From positions 1 through 48,632 of the forward strand of contig SYHW01000035.1 of NCBI GenBank assembly GCA_005799065.1: a stretch of DNA of 48,632 nucleotides, written 5' to 3'. The stretch is from Bacteroidota bacterium. Its GTDB lineage: Bacteria; Bacteroidota; Bacteroidia; UBA7662. A program made the position numbers and the translations under genes. The first letter of the stretch is position 1, and every line of letters begins with the position of its first letter. The notes below the pieces were generated by a model. That model did no database searches, was not told the DNA's origin, and saw nothing but the letters and a program-made list of their open reading frames with translations. This document shows positions 42,341 through 48,632 of the stretch, piece after piece.

Positions 42341-42947
42341 AACGGTGAGTGGTTTTTTGGGCATGCAAGCGCTTTTCCTGTTCTATTCCATTTTGTTTTT
42401 TGGATGTGTGCGAGAACAACCGATGCCCAGACCTTATGCATACCATAGATTGTATTTGCCTGATACAATTTCAACAGATACGCGATTAAATTGTCCTTTT
42501 CAAATCAGCATAAACCAAGCGGCCATGTTGAGTTACCCGAAAGGGAAAAGTGGTACCGCATGTTGGGTAGATCTTCATTATCCCAGCATCCATGCCAGCG
42601 TACATTTCACCTATGTCCCATTACAAAACAGGGATCATCTTGGCGACTGCATCAAAGGTTCACAGGACTTAGTTTTTAAGCACACCATTCGGGCGAGTGA
42701 GATTTTGGAGGATCCATTGATGATTGAGGACCATAAGGTGTATGGACTGTTTTATCGTTTATCCGGGCATTCTGCGAGCAATTCTCAGTTTTATGTCACA
42801 GATAGTACGCATCATTTCTTGCGTGCAGCACTGTATTTCGATGCTACCCCACATCCCGACAGTATGGCGCCGGTAGTGGATTTTATGCTCGGTGAAATGG
42901 AGCGACTTGCGTCTGGCGTCCGTTGGTCGGATCCTGCGAAGCTGTAA
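42333..42947 (+). CDS. gldD: Gliding motility lipoprotein GldD
   Basis: 204 residues with a lipoprotein signal (ALFLFYSILFFGC, C25). GldD blocks: PMPRPYAYHRLYLPD (about 30-44), CWVDLHYPSIHASVHFTYVPL (about 72-92), VYGLFYRLSGHSASNSQFYVTDSTHHFLRAALYF (about 136-169) and DSMAPVVDFMLGEMERLASGVRW at the end. GldD is required for gliding and T9SS function. Coupled to gldE by overlap, followed by recG after 11 bp. Confidence 0.92.
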   Translation: MTRTVSGFLGMQALFLFYSILFFGCVREQPMPRPYAYHRLYLPDTISTDTRLNCPFQISINQAAMLSYPKGKSGTACWVDLHYPSIHASVHFTYVPLQNRDHLGDCIKGSQDLVFKHTIRASEILEDPLMIEDHKVYGLFYRLSGHSASNSQFYVTDSTHHFLRAALYFDATPHPDSMAPVVDFMLGEMERLASGVRWSDPAKL

Positions 42948-42958
42948 GGCAACCCAGC

Positions 42959-45070
42959 ATGGACGCACATCGACTCCTGCAACAATCAACAGAATTCATC
43001 AAAGGGGTGGGGGCCGCCCGTTCAGCCCTGCTTGCGCGTGAATTGGATATACACACCTGGGAGGATGTGCTTTATCATTTTCCTTTTCGTTATATCGATC
43101 GGCGGACATTCCAAAAAATATCGGAAGTGCATGTGCAACTTGGTATGGTTCAGCTTTGTGGGCGGTTGCGGGATGTGGTGCACAGCGGAACGGGTCGCGG
43201 GCAGCGTCTAACGGCATGGCTCAATGACGGAACAGGTGAAATAACCCTCGTTTGGTTTCAAGGAATCGATCGGCTATTCAGTCTGTTGAAATTGGGCCAG
43301 GAATATGTGGTTTTTGGTAGGCCTGTCGCTTTTCGGGATGAGCTTTCATTGCCCCATCCAGAAATTACACCGCTCGATCGATTTCTGGAACAGGGTGCCG
43401 GATTATCTCTTTACCCGGTGTATCCGGGCACGGAAAAGCTTCGAAAAAATCGACTTGAATCTCGGTTTTTTTCCCAGATCACGCGCTTTGTTTTAGAAAA
43501 AACCCATGGTGGTATTCAAGATTACCTTCCTTCGGACATTCGGGCGCATCATCGGCTTTTGGATCGACAAGCGGCGATGTGGGGCATACATCACCCGCAA
43601 TCTGAGGGAGAGGCTCTTGCGTCGCGACACCGACTCAAATTTGATGAACTATTTTACCTGCAGTTTGGCTTACTGCACAATAAAATCAAGCGACAATCGG
43701 GCAGCCGAGGTCATTGTTTTGCGCAGGTGGGTGATCGGGTAAATCGTTTTTATAACGATCATCTTCCATTTCGTTTGACCGAAGCGCAAAAGCGTGTAAT
43801 CCGAGAGATTAGAACGGATATGGGCACGGGTAGGCAAATGAACCGTTTGCTGCAAGGTGATGTAGGCAGTGGAAAAACGATTGTAGCCCTTATGGCGATG
43901 CTTCTTGCCCTCGATAATGGCTACCAGAGTTGTCTGATGGCGCCGACCGAGGTTTTGGCTGTTCAACATTTTCAATCGATTAGCGAGCTCCTGCAACATA
44001 TGCCCGTCCGGGTTGCGCTGCTCACAGGCAATGTCCGCGCTAAAGAGCGTAAGGCATTATTGCATGATCTTTATTCGGGAGAAATACACATTTTGGTCGG
44101 CACACACGCCCTGATCGAGCCTCCGGTGGTCTTTGCTCAGTTGGGATTAGCCATAATTGATGAGCAACATCGCTTTGGTGTGGCCCAGCGGGCTGCTTTA
44201 TGGGCTAAAAATGTTCCTCCTCCCCATATTTTGGTGATGACGGCAACCCCAATCCCCAGAACATTGGCCATGACCCAATATGGTGACCTTGATCTCTCCG
44301 TGATCGATGAGCTACCGGCGGGTCGACGACCGATTATGACCCGACATGTCATGGACCGGCAGCGTTTGTCGGTTTTTCAGTTTCTTCGGGATCAAATCGC
44401 ATTGGGCCGACAAATTTATATTGTGTATCCCATGATCGAAGAGGGCGACGATGAACAAATGAAGTACCTTATGGATGGGTATGAGTCTGTGAGTCGGGCC
44501 TTCCCAGTGCCCGATTACCAGGTGAGTATTGTTCATGGGCGAATGCGGCCCGATGATAAACATATGGAGATGCAACGTTTTGTGGCTGGTAAGACCCATA
44601 TAATGGTAGCCACTACGGTCATTGAGGTGGGGGTCAATGTTCCCAACGCCAGTGTGATGCTGGTGGAGAACGCCGAACGCTTTGGACTTTCTCAGTTGCA
44701 TCAATTGCGGGGAAGGGTAGGACGTGGTGCCGACCAGTCTTATTGCCTACTCATGACCGCCAACGAGCCCAAAGGAGAATCCATTCGAAGAATTGAGGCG
44801 CTTTGCTCAACCACGGATGGCTTTAAAATTGCGGAAATTGACCTTCAATTGCGTGGACCTGGAGATCTCTCAGGCACACAACAAAGCGGAATGCTGGATC
44901 TTTCACTGGCCGACCTCAGAACGGATGAGGCGCTGATTGCCGAAACACGCCAAGCGGTTGAACAGTTGTTGGCTCACTATGTTGATTATTCGAAGCCTCC
45001 ACTCAGTTTGTTGTTGATGGGCTATCAAGCGCAAAAAAGCCGACACAAGAACTGGGGAGAAATCAGTTAA
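42959..45070 (+). CDS. recG: ATP-dependent DNA helicase RecG
   Basis: 703 residues from ATG 42959; an in-frame upstream start would overlap gldD. Wedge/OB domain in the first ~280 residues (GTGRGQRLTAWLNDGTGEITLVWF), Walker A GDVGSGKTIVA (300-310), DEQH box (401-404, IIDEQHRFG), motif III TATPIPRTLA, and C-terminal motifs HGRMRPDDKHMEMQRFVAGKTHIMVATTVIEVGVNVPNASVM and QLHQLRGRVGRG. It remodels stalled replication forks and Holliday junctions. Last gene of the mutY-ssb-gldE-gldD-recG group. Confidence 0.97.
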   Translation: MDAHRLLQQSTEFIKGVGAARSALLARELDIHTWEDVLYHFPFRYIDRRTFQKISEVHVQLGMVQLCGRLRDVVHSGTGRGQRLTAWLNDGTGEITLVWFQGIDRLFSLLKLGQEYVVFGRPVAFRDELSLPHPEITPLDRFLEQGAGLSLYPVYPGTEKLRKNRLESRFFSQITRFVLEKTHGGIQDYLPSDIRAHHRLLDRQAAMWGIHHPQSEGEALASRHRLKFDELFYLQFGLLHNKIKRQSGSRGHCFAQVGDRVNRFYNDHLPFRLTEAQKRVIREIRTDMGTGRQMNRLLQGDVGSGKTIVALMAMLLALDNGYQSCLMAPTEVLAVQHFQSISELLQHMPVRVALLTGNVRAKERKALLHDLYSGEIHILVGTHALIEPPVVFAQLGLAIIDEQHRFGVAQRAALWAKNVPPPHILVMTATPIPRTLAMTQYGDLDLSVIDELPAGRRPIMTRHVMDRQRLSVFQFLRDQIALGRQIYIVYPMIEEGDDEQMKYLMDGYESVSRAFPVPDYQVSIVHGRMRPDDKHMEMQRFVAGKTHIMVATTVIEVGVNVPNASVMLVENAERFGLSQLHQLRGRVGRGADQSYCLLMTANEPKGESIRRIEALCSTTDGFKIAEIDLQLRGPGDLSGTQQSGMLDLSLADLRTDEALIAETRQAVEQLLAHYVDYSKPPLSLLLMGYQAQKSRHKNWGEIS

Positions 45071-45102
45071 GTGCCGCATGTCGGTGGAATTGTGCAGTCT
45101 AG

Positions 45103-45138
45103 AATTCAACCGTCGAAATTCAACCGTCGAAATTCAAA
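45103..45138. repeat. Tandem duplication, 14-bp unit, across the response-regulator stop
   Basis: Two identical copies of aattcaaccgtcga (45103-45116, 45117-45130) and a partial third (from 45131, aattcaa). The stop codon of the minus-strand response regulator (45134-45136) falls in the third copy, so the repeats lie just past the gene end. Confidence 0.85.
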
Positions 45139-46540
45139 CAGCGCTTTCTTCATGGTCCTGGCCCCTGCGCAAACCATACTTTTCAAGTTTGTTGTAGAGG
45201 TGTCCCCGTTGTATGCCGATGTGTTCGGCGGTTCGACTCATATTCCAATCGTATTGGTGGAGTTTATGAAGAATAAATATTTTTTCGGCCTCCTCTTTGA
45301 ATGCCTGGAAATCATCGAATAGCGCGGGGTTTAAGGGATTAGATTCGTTGAGTTGAGCAGAAAGTGTGGATTGTTCGAGCTGACTCGGATGGGCATGCAT
45401 GAGGATGTCCTCTTTGCGGATGTTGTTGCCACAGAGTATGACCAATCGCTCCACCACATTATGCAATTCGCGAATGTTGCCTGTCCATCGCAATGCACTC
45501 AAGGTTTGCAGGGCATCTGGGGAGAACTTTTTGGCGGCCATCCCATAGGACGCACAGATTTCTTCGGCGAAACGCATGGTGAGGTTGGGAATGTCCTCAC
45601 GTCGCTCACCCAAATTTGGTACATGGATCAGAATGACGCTGAGCCGATGGTATAAATCGAGCCTAAATTTCCGTGACTCAATTTCTGCGAGTAGATCTTT
45701 GTTGGTCGCCGCCACCACGCGCACATCAATGGAAATGTCCTTCTCTCCTCCAACCCGAGTAATGCGGTTTTCTTGGAGTGCCCGCAACATTTTAGACTGT
45801 GCTTCGAGCGGCATATCACCGATTTCGTCCAAAAAAAGGGTTCCTCCATGGGCTTGTTCAAATTTGCCAATTCTCTGCTTTATGGCTGAAGTAAATGCGC
45901 CTTTTTCATGCCCAAACAACTCGCTTTCGATTAATTCTGAGGGGATAGCGGCACAGTTGACTTCGATCATGGGGCCTTTGCGTCGGGCGCTTTTTTCGTG
46001 AATCCAACGGGCCACAAGTTCTTTTCCCGTCCCGTTTTCTCCCGTAATTAGTATTCGGGCATCTGTGGGTGCTACGCGTTCTATCGTACTTTTTATTCGG
46101 CGAATCGACTCGCTATCCCCTATGATCTCTTGGTTTCTGGCTACTTTTTCCTTGAGATTGTTGGTTTCCACCACCAGTTTTTTCCGCTCCAATGCATTGC
46201 GCACGGTAATGAGTAAGCGGTTGAGGTCGGGTGGTTTATGCACAAAGTCGAATGCACCAAGGCGGGTCGCTTCCATGGCCAATTCCTCCGTTCCGTGCCC
46301 AGAAATCATGATGATGGGCAGCTCGGGGCGGAGCTCTTGCACACGCGCAAGCAGCTCCATACCATCCATGCGCGGCATTTTGATGTCGCTGAACACCAAG
46401 TCGAATTGACTCTGGTTGATCATTTCCCAGCCTATTATTCCATCTGCGGCTTGTTCGACTTCATAGCCCTCAAGGCTTAGGGTTTCGGCTAAACTGGAAC
46501 GAACACTGCGTTCGTCGTCGATGATTAGAATGGATGGCAT
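45134..46540 (-). CDS. Sigma-54-dependent response regulator (NtrC/AtoC type)
   Basis: 468 residues. Receiver domain with phospho-acceptor D52 in VFSDIKMPRMDGM and K102 in FVHKPPD. AAA+ domain with Walker A GENGTGKE (167-174), Walker B GGTLFLDEIGDMP (232-244) and R-finger region (FRLDLYHRLSVILIHVPNLGERREDIP). Fis-type HTH at the end (WNMSRTAEHIGIQRGHLYNKLEKYGL). The sigma-54 contact loop reads GAFTSA (214-219) instead of GAFTGA. It would activate sigma-54 promoters on phosphorylation. No histidine kinase gene adjoins. Upstream lies rnpB with its terminator. Confidence 0.93.
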   Translation of the reverse strand: MPSILIIDDERSVRSSLAETLSLEGYEVEQAADGIIGWEMINQSQFDLVFSDIKMPRMDGMELLARVQELRPELPIIMISGHGTEELAMEATRLGAFDFVHKPPDLNRLLITVRNALERKKLVVETNNLKEKVARNQEIIGDSESIRRIKSTIERVAPTDARILITGENGTGKELVARWIHEKSARRKGPMIEVNCAAIPSELIESELFGHEKGAFTSAIKQRIGKFEQAHGGTLFLDEIGDMPLEAQSKMLRALQENRITRVGGEKDISIDVRVVAATNKDLLAEIESRKFRLDLYHRLSVILIHVPNLGERREDIPNLTMRFAEEICASYGMAAKKFSPDALQTLSALRWTGNIRELHNVVERLVILCGNNIRKEDILMHAHPSQLEQSTLSAQLNESNPLNPALFDDFQAFKEEAEKIFILHKLHQYDWNMSRTAEHIGIQRGHLYNKLEKYGLRRGQDHEESAV

Positions 46541-46551
46541 AAGAATGAAGG

Positions 46552-46583
46552 CTAAAATAGGGGAAAATTATTCTCTTGAGCAA
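46552..46583 (-). promoter_or_regulatory. Probable promoter of the response regulator
   Basis: Minus strand: TTG (46581-46583), 21-nt spacer, TATTTTAG (46552-46559; seven of eight consensus positions), between the rnpB terminator and the ATG at 46540. Confidence 0.4.
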
Positions 46584-46621
46584 ATCGGTGGCGGTACTTT
46601 TGGGTTCTCTGGGATGCGCTG

Positions 46622-46648
46622 AAAAAATCCGAGCCCTTGCGGGCTCGG
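46622..46648 (-). terminator. Rho-independent terminator of rnpB
   Basis: Minus strand CCGAGCCC-GCAA-GGGCTCGG (8-bp perfect stem, 46629-46648) followed by ATTTTTT. It overlaps the 3' end of the RNase P RNA. Confidence 0.9.
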
Positions 46649-46970
46649 GCAGTCTTGTAAGCCGGATTCTGTGCATCCACTGGTGTGGAGCCTCTGTCAT
46701 TTATCTGAGCGGCCTACCCTCCGAACGATGCGAGCAGCATCATGATCGGTTTACATGGCCTTGCAACCCAGGAGGTTTACCCGTTCGCACAATTGCTTAT
46801 ACGAACTGTGGGCTCTTACCCCACATTTTCACCCTTACCCCGAGGGGCGGTTATTTTCTGTGGCACGTTCTGCCAGGTTGCCCCGACCACCGATTTCCAG
46901 TGCCTGGTGCTCTGTGTTGTCCGGACTTTCCTCCCCGCCTATATGTGCGGAGCGACAGAGCCGACTGCCC
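46647..46970 (-). ncRNA. rnpB: RNase P RNA (class A)
   Basis: About 324 nt on the minus strand. The conserved 5' block GAGGAAAGTCCGGAC is at about 46919-46933 and the 3' block ACAGAATCCGGCTTAC at about 46656-46671, with the bacterial A-type features between. The end helix P1 can be read directly: GGGCAGTC (46963-46970) pairs with GACTGCCC (46647-46654). It is the catalytic RNA that removes 5' leaders from pre-tRNAs. An exact -7 box lies 2 nt upstream and a terminator overlaps the end, so it is an independent transcript. It begins within about 13 bp of the upstream peroxidase stop. Confidence 0.95.
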
Positions 46971-46972
46971 GG

Positions 46973-46980
46973 CAAATATA
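46973..46980 (-). promoter_or_regulatory. -7 box (TATATTTG) of rnpB
   Basis: Exact TAnnTTTG on the minus strand, placed 2 nt before the first base of the P1 helix, which fixes the start of transcription near 46970. No TTG at the usual spacing. The box lies just past the peroxidase stop (46983). Confidence 0.6.
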
Positions 46981-46982
46981 GA

Positions 46983-48059
46983 TTATTGAGTGGATTCTGC
47001 GGGCGTTCGCACAAAAGTACTGTCATTTAGGTGTTTTAAAAAGGCTTCCAGATCCTGAAGTTCAGCCGTTGTGAGTACCCTTCCTGTTCGGGGTAGATCC
47101 GAAGGCAGGTTATGTGAATCCGAAGGCAGGCTATTGGAGTAATTACTTAGAACTGCTCGGTTGTAATGTTCTAATACCTCCTTGATGGTGTTGAATCGCC
47201 CATCGTGCATATAGGGTGCTGTGAATGAAAGGTTTCGGAGCGATGGCGTACGAAATCGAGCGTAGTCACCCCAATTCATACTGATGCGTGCCCGTCCGGT
47301 ATCGGGTCGTCCGACTTCAGGTATTCCGTTTCTATGAAAAAGCCCATCGGTGAAATCGGGGCCGTTGTGGCAAGATGTGCAAAAAGTTGCTTCAGAAAAA
47401 AACAGCTTCATTCCTCTTGATGCTGCCGGCGTTAGGGCTGTGCTGTCCTTTCTGTAGCGGAATCGGTCGTATCGACTCGATCCAGAGAGCAACGAAAGCT
47501 GGTAGCTCTTGAGCGCTTGCATTACCGTATAAGGATCGGGCATGCGCTTGTACACTCGGTTAAAATCTTGAGCGTATTCCGGTATGCTGCGCAGCCGCCT
47601 CACCAGGGTGTCGATCGGTAGGTTTAACTCATGTATCTCATTCATGGAAGAAAGAGCTACCTCCGAAAGGCGGGCAACGCCCCCATCCCGAAAAAATCGA
47701 TTCTGTCTGAATAAATTGAATAAGGGTGGCGTATTGCGTTGGGTGGAATAGCCACCTGTGCCTAGGCTTAGGGCAATCGAATCCCCGAAGGCAAACTGGG
47801 GTTTATGACAACTGGCGCAGGAAATGCTGCCATTGGCTGAAAGTCTTTTGTCAAAAAATAACTTCTGCCCCAGTGCCATTTGGGATAATGTAAATGAACC
47901 AGGATTTCGCAGACTATCAGGCAGGGGGTATAAATCAGGTATTTCTTTTATGTGATCGGCAGGATGCGGTCTTTCTGTATTCCACCTTTCTCCCGTATTT
48001 AGGATGCAGCCTCCGAGAAAAAGCAAGAGTAGCCCATTGGTAATAATCTTTCGTCCCAT
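46983..48059 (-). CDS. Di-heme cytochrome c peroxidase (CcpA/MauG family) lipoprotein
   Basis: 358 residues. Lipoprotein signal (LLLLFLGGC, C18). Two heme c sites, CASCH (81-85) and CTSCH (227-231), plus LSANGSISCASCHKPQFAFGD, LFFDKRLS and the family's RTPSLRNLSFTAPYMHDGRF (270-289), where M284 is in the position of the axial methionine. It reduces hydrogen peroxide with electrons from a cytochrome, or oxidises a protein as MauG does; the family does not decide which. Near the C-terminus SLPSDSHNLPSDL is an imperfect 7-residue tandem repeat. Its ATG overlaps the upstream paralogue's stop (TAATG). Confidence 0.92.
   Translation of the reverse strand: MGRKIITNGLLLLFLGGCILNTGERWNTERPHPADHIKEIPDLYPLPDSLRNPGSFTLSQMALGQKLFFDKRLSANGSISCASCHKPQFAFGDSIALSLGTGGYSTQRNTPPLFNLFRQNRFFRDGGVARLSEVALSSMNEIHELNLPIDTLVRRLRSIPEYAQDFNRVYKRMPDPYTVMQALKSYQLSLLSGSSRYDRFRYRKDSTALTPAASRGMKLFFSEATFCTSCHNGPDFTDGLFHRNGIPEVGRPDTGRARISMNWGDYARFRTPSLRNLSFTAPYMHDGRFNTIKEVLEHYNRAVLSNYSNSLPSDSHNLPSDLPRTGRVLTTAELQDLEAFLKHLNDSTFVRTPAESTQ
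47097..47138. repeat. In-frame tandem duplication, 21-bp unit x2 (diverged)
   Basis: Copies 47097-47117 and 47118-47138 both start atccgaaggcagg and differ at a few bases in the second half. They encode SLPSDSH/NLPSD-type repeats in the peroxidase C-terminal region. Confidence 0.7.
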
Positions 48060-48632
48060 TAATCGAGGGGCGGTTGATAGGCGAGGTTGCTGATAAAGGA
48101 TGAATCGGTTAAGGCATGTAAAAAGGAGATAATGTCTTGTTTGTCTTGGTTTGATAGGTTTAGACCGCCTTCTGATTGATAGGCTACCCTTAAGTTGGGA
48201 TCTAGATTCGGACTGTTTTTGAGGTTATGACTGTAATGATCCAGTACTTCTTCTAGTGTTGAAAAACGGCCATCATGCATATACGGAGCTGTGAGCGCGA
48301 TATTACGGAGGCTTGTGGCTTTAAACTTCCCCCGATCGGAGGATAGACCCGTCACAGCTTCAAACCCTGTGGCGGGTTGCTCGTCCAGGCCATTATCAAA
48401 GAATGCATCGGCACGAAACAAATGACCGCCATGGCAATGAAAACAGTCGGCACCTTTGGGCCTACCAGACGATGGCGCACTGTATTCGCGCATAAACAAA
48501 TCAAGTCCCCGTTGTTCAGATGCGGTAAGTGGATTGGCTACTGGGTTTTGCCGAAATCGATCGAAACGGCTGTCGCCCGATACTACCGTTAGAAGGAACT
48601 GTTCGAGTGCACGCGAAATACGATCTGATGTA
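48059..48632 (-). CDS. Di-heme cytochrome c peroxidase paralogue, C-terminal part (cut by right edge)
   Basis: 191 residues are visible and the frame is open to the window edge. It opens with RISRALEQFLLTVVSGDSRFDRFRQNP, parallel to ALKSYQLSLLSGSSRYDRFR in the downstream gene. It then has the second heme site CFHCH (GADCFHCHGGHLF), the block KATSLRNIALTAPYMHDGRFSTLEEVLDHYSHNL, and the same C-terminal pattern. The N-terminal heme and signal sequence are off the edge. An internal ATG at 48499 is only a chance start. Tandem and translationally coupled with the following paralogue, so probably a pair expressed together. Confidence 0.9.
   Translation of the reverse strand, partial: TSDRISRALEQFLLTVVSGDSRFDRFRQNPVANPLTASEQRGLDLFMREYSAPSSGRPKGADCFHCHGGHLFRADAFFDNGLDEQPATGFEAVTGLSSDRGKFKATSLRNIALTAPYMHDGRFSTLEEVLDHYSHNLKNSPNLDPNLRVAYQSEGGLNLSNQDKQDIISFLHALTDSSFISNLAYQPPLD

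Noticed and set aside
1-48632. tRNA genes, CRISPR arrays, insertion sequences, toxin-antitoxin or defence genes
   Set aside because: I looked for tRNA 3'-half signatures, transposase or nuclease motifs, and spaced repeats on both strands and found none that I can support; a covariance-model scan would be needed to exclude tRNAs fully.

Overview
The window comes from a chromosome of a Bacteroidota bacterium, most likely a gliding or type IX secretion lineage (Flavobacteriia/Cytophagia-like). The signs are: the gliding genes gldB, gldE and gldD; a secreted protein with a YPNPY...GLYLYS-type C-terminal sorting domain; GWxTD, WbqC and PorT-like proteins; the Bacteroidota ribosome-associated genes DUF4295 (behind rpmB-rpmG) and a 29-residue AURKAIP1/COX24-like protein; BshC; and repeated TAnnTTTG -7 promoter boxes instead of the usual -10/-35. 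I see no tRNA, 16S/23S rRNA, CRISPR array, IS element or prophage. Apart from a broken lysozyme gene at the left edge, this is ordinary chromosomal backbone.

Layout. 1-760: the start of a gene running off the left edge, a truncated GH25 lysozyme gene and an intergenic duplication. 760-3830: a tail-less SSB (+), then a T9SS-type secreted protein and a WbqC protein (-). 3842-7338 (+): GWxTD lipoprotein-like protein, lipid-A-type acyltransferase, family 2 glycosyltransferase; aroQ converges on this group and overlaps it. 7938-12126 (+): xerD, ccmB-ccmC-ccmD-like, amino-acid (glutamate) dehydrogenase. 12170-14488 (-): hmgA-hppD tyrosine catabolism. 14531-19957: TolB-like propeller protein (-) divergent from a TPR lipoprotein (+), then thrS-infC-rpmI-rplT (+). 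19994-23207 (-): five co-directional exported proteins including a YidD domain with a signal peptide. 23270-24571 (-): ornithine aminotransferase. 24687-29309 (+): rpmB-rpmG-DUF4295-ftsY-rimO-bshC. 29306-34808: rseP (-), marR (+), xseB (-), udk-trkA (+), gldB (-), beta-barrel protein (+). 34808-36472 (+): nadE. 36510-39372 (-): HU, TPR protein, COX24-like peptide, rng. 39468-45070 (+): mutY-ssb-gldE-gldD-recG. 45134-48632 (-): two di-heme peroxidases (one cut by the edge), rnpB, sigma-54 response regulator.

How it fits together. Most genes serve core functions: translation and its factors, protein targeting and membrane proteolysis (FtsY, RseP), repair (MutY, RecG, SSB, XseB), envelope lipid and glycan assembly, and gliding/T9SS. 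A catabolic set (HppD, HmgA, glutamate dehydrogenase, RocD) breaks down tyrosine, glutamate and ornithine. CcmB/CcmC would support the c-type cytochromes represented here by the two peroxidases.

Most notable observations: the exported-YidD operon; at least seven short tandem duplications (14-24 bp units), several bounded by microhomology and often lying at stop codons; an infC gene with no canonical start codon; a strong terminator hairpin inside the start of a reading frame; and promoter boxes placed so close to start codons that most leaders would be about 20 nt or shorter.
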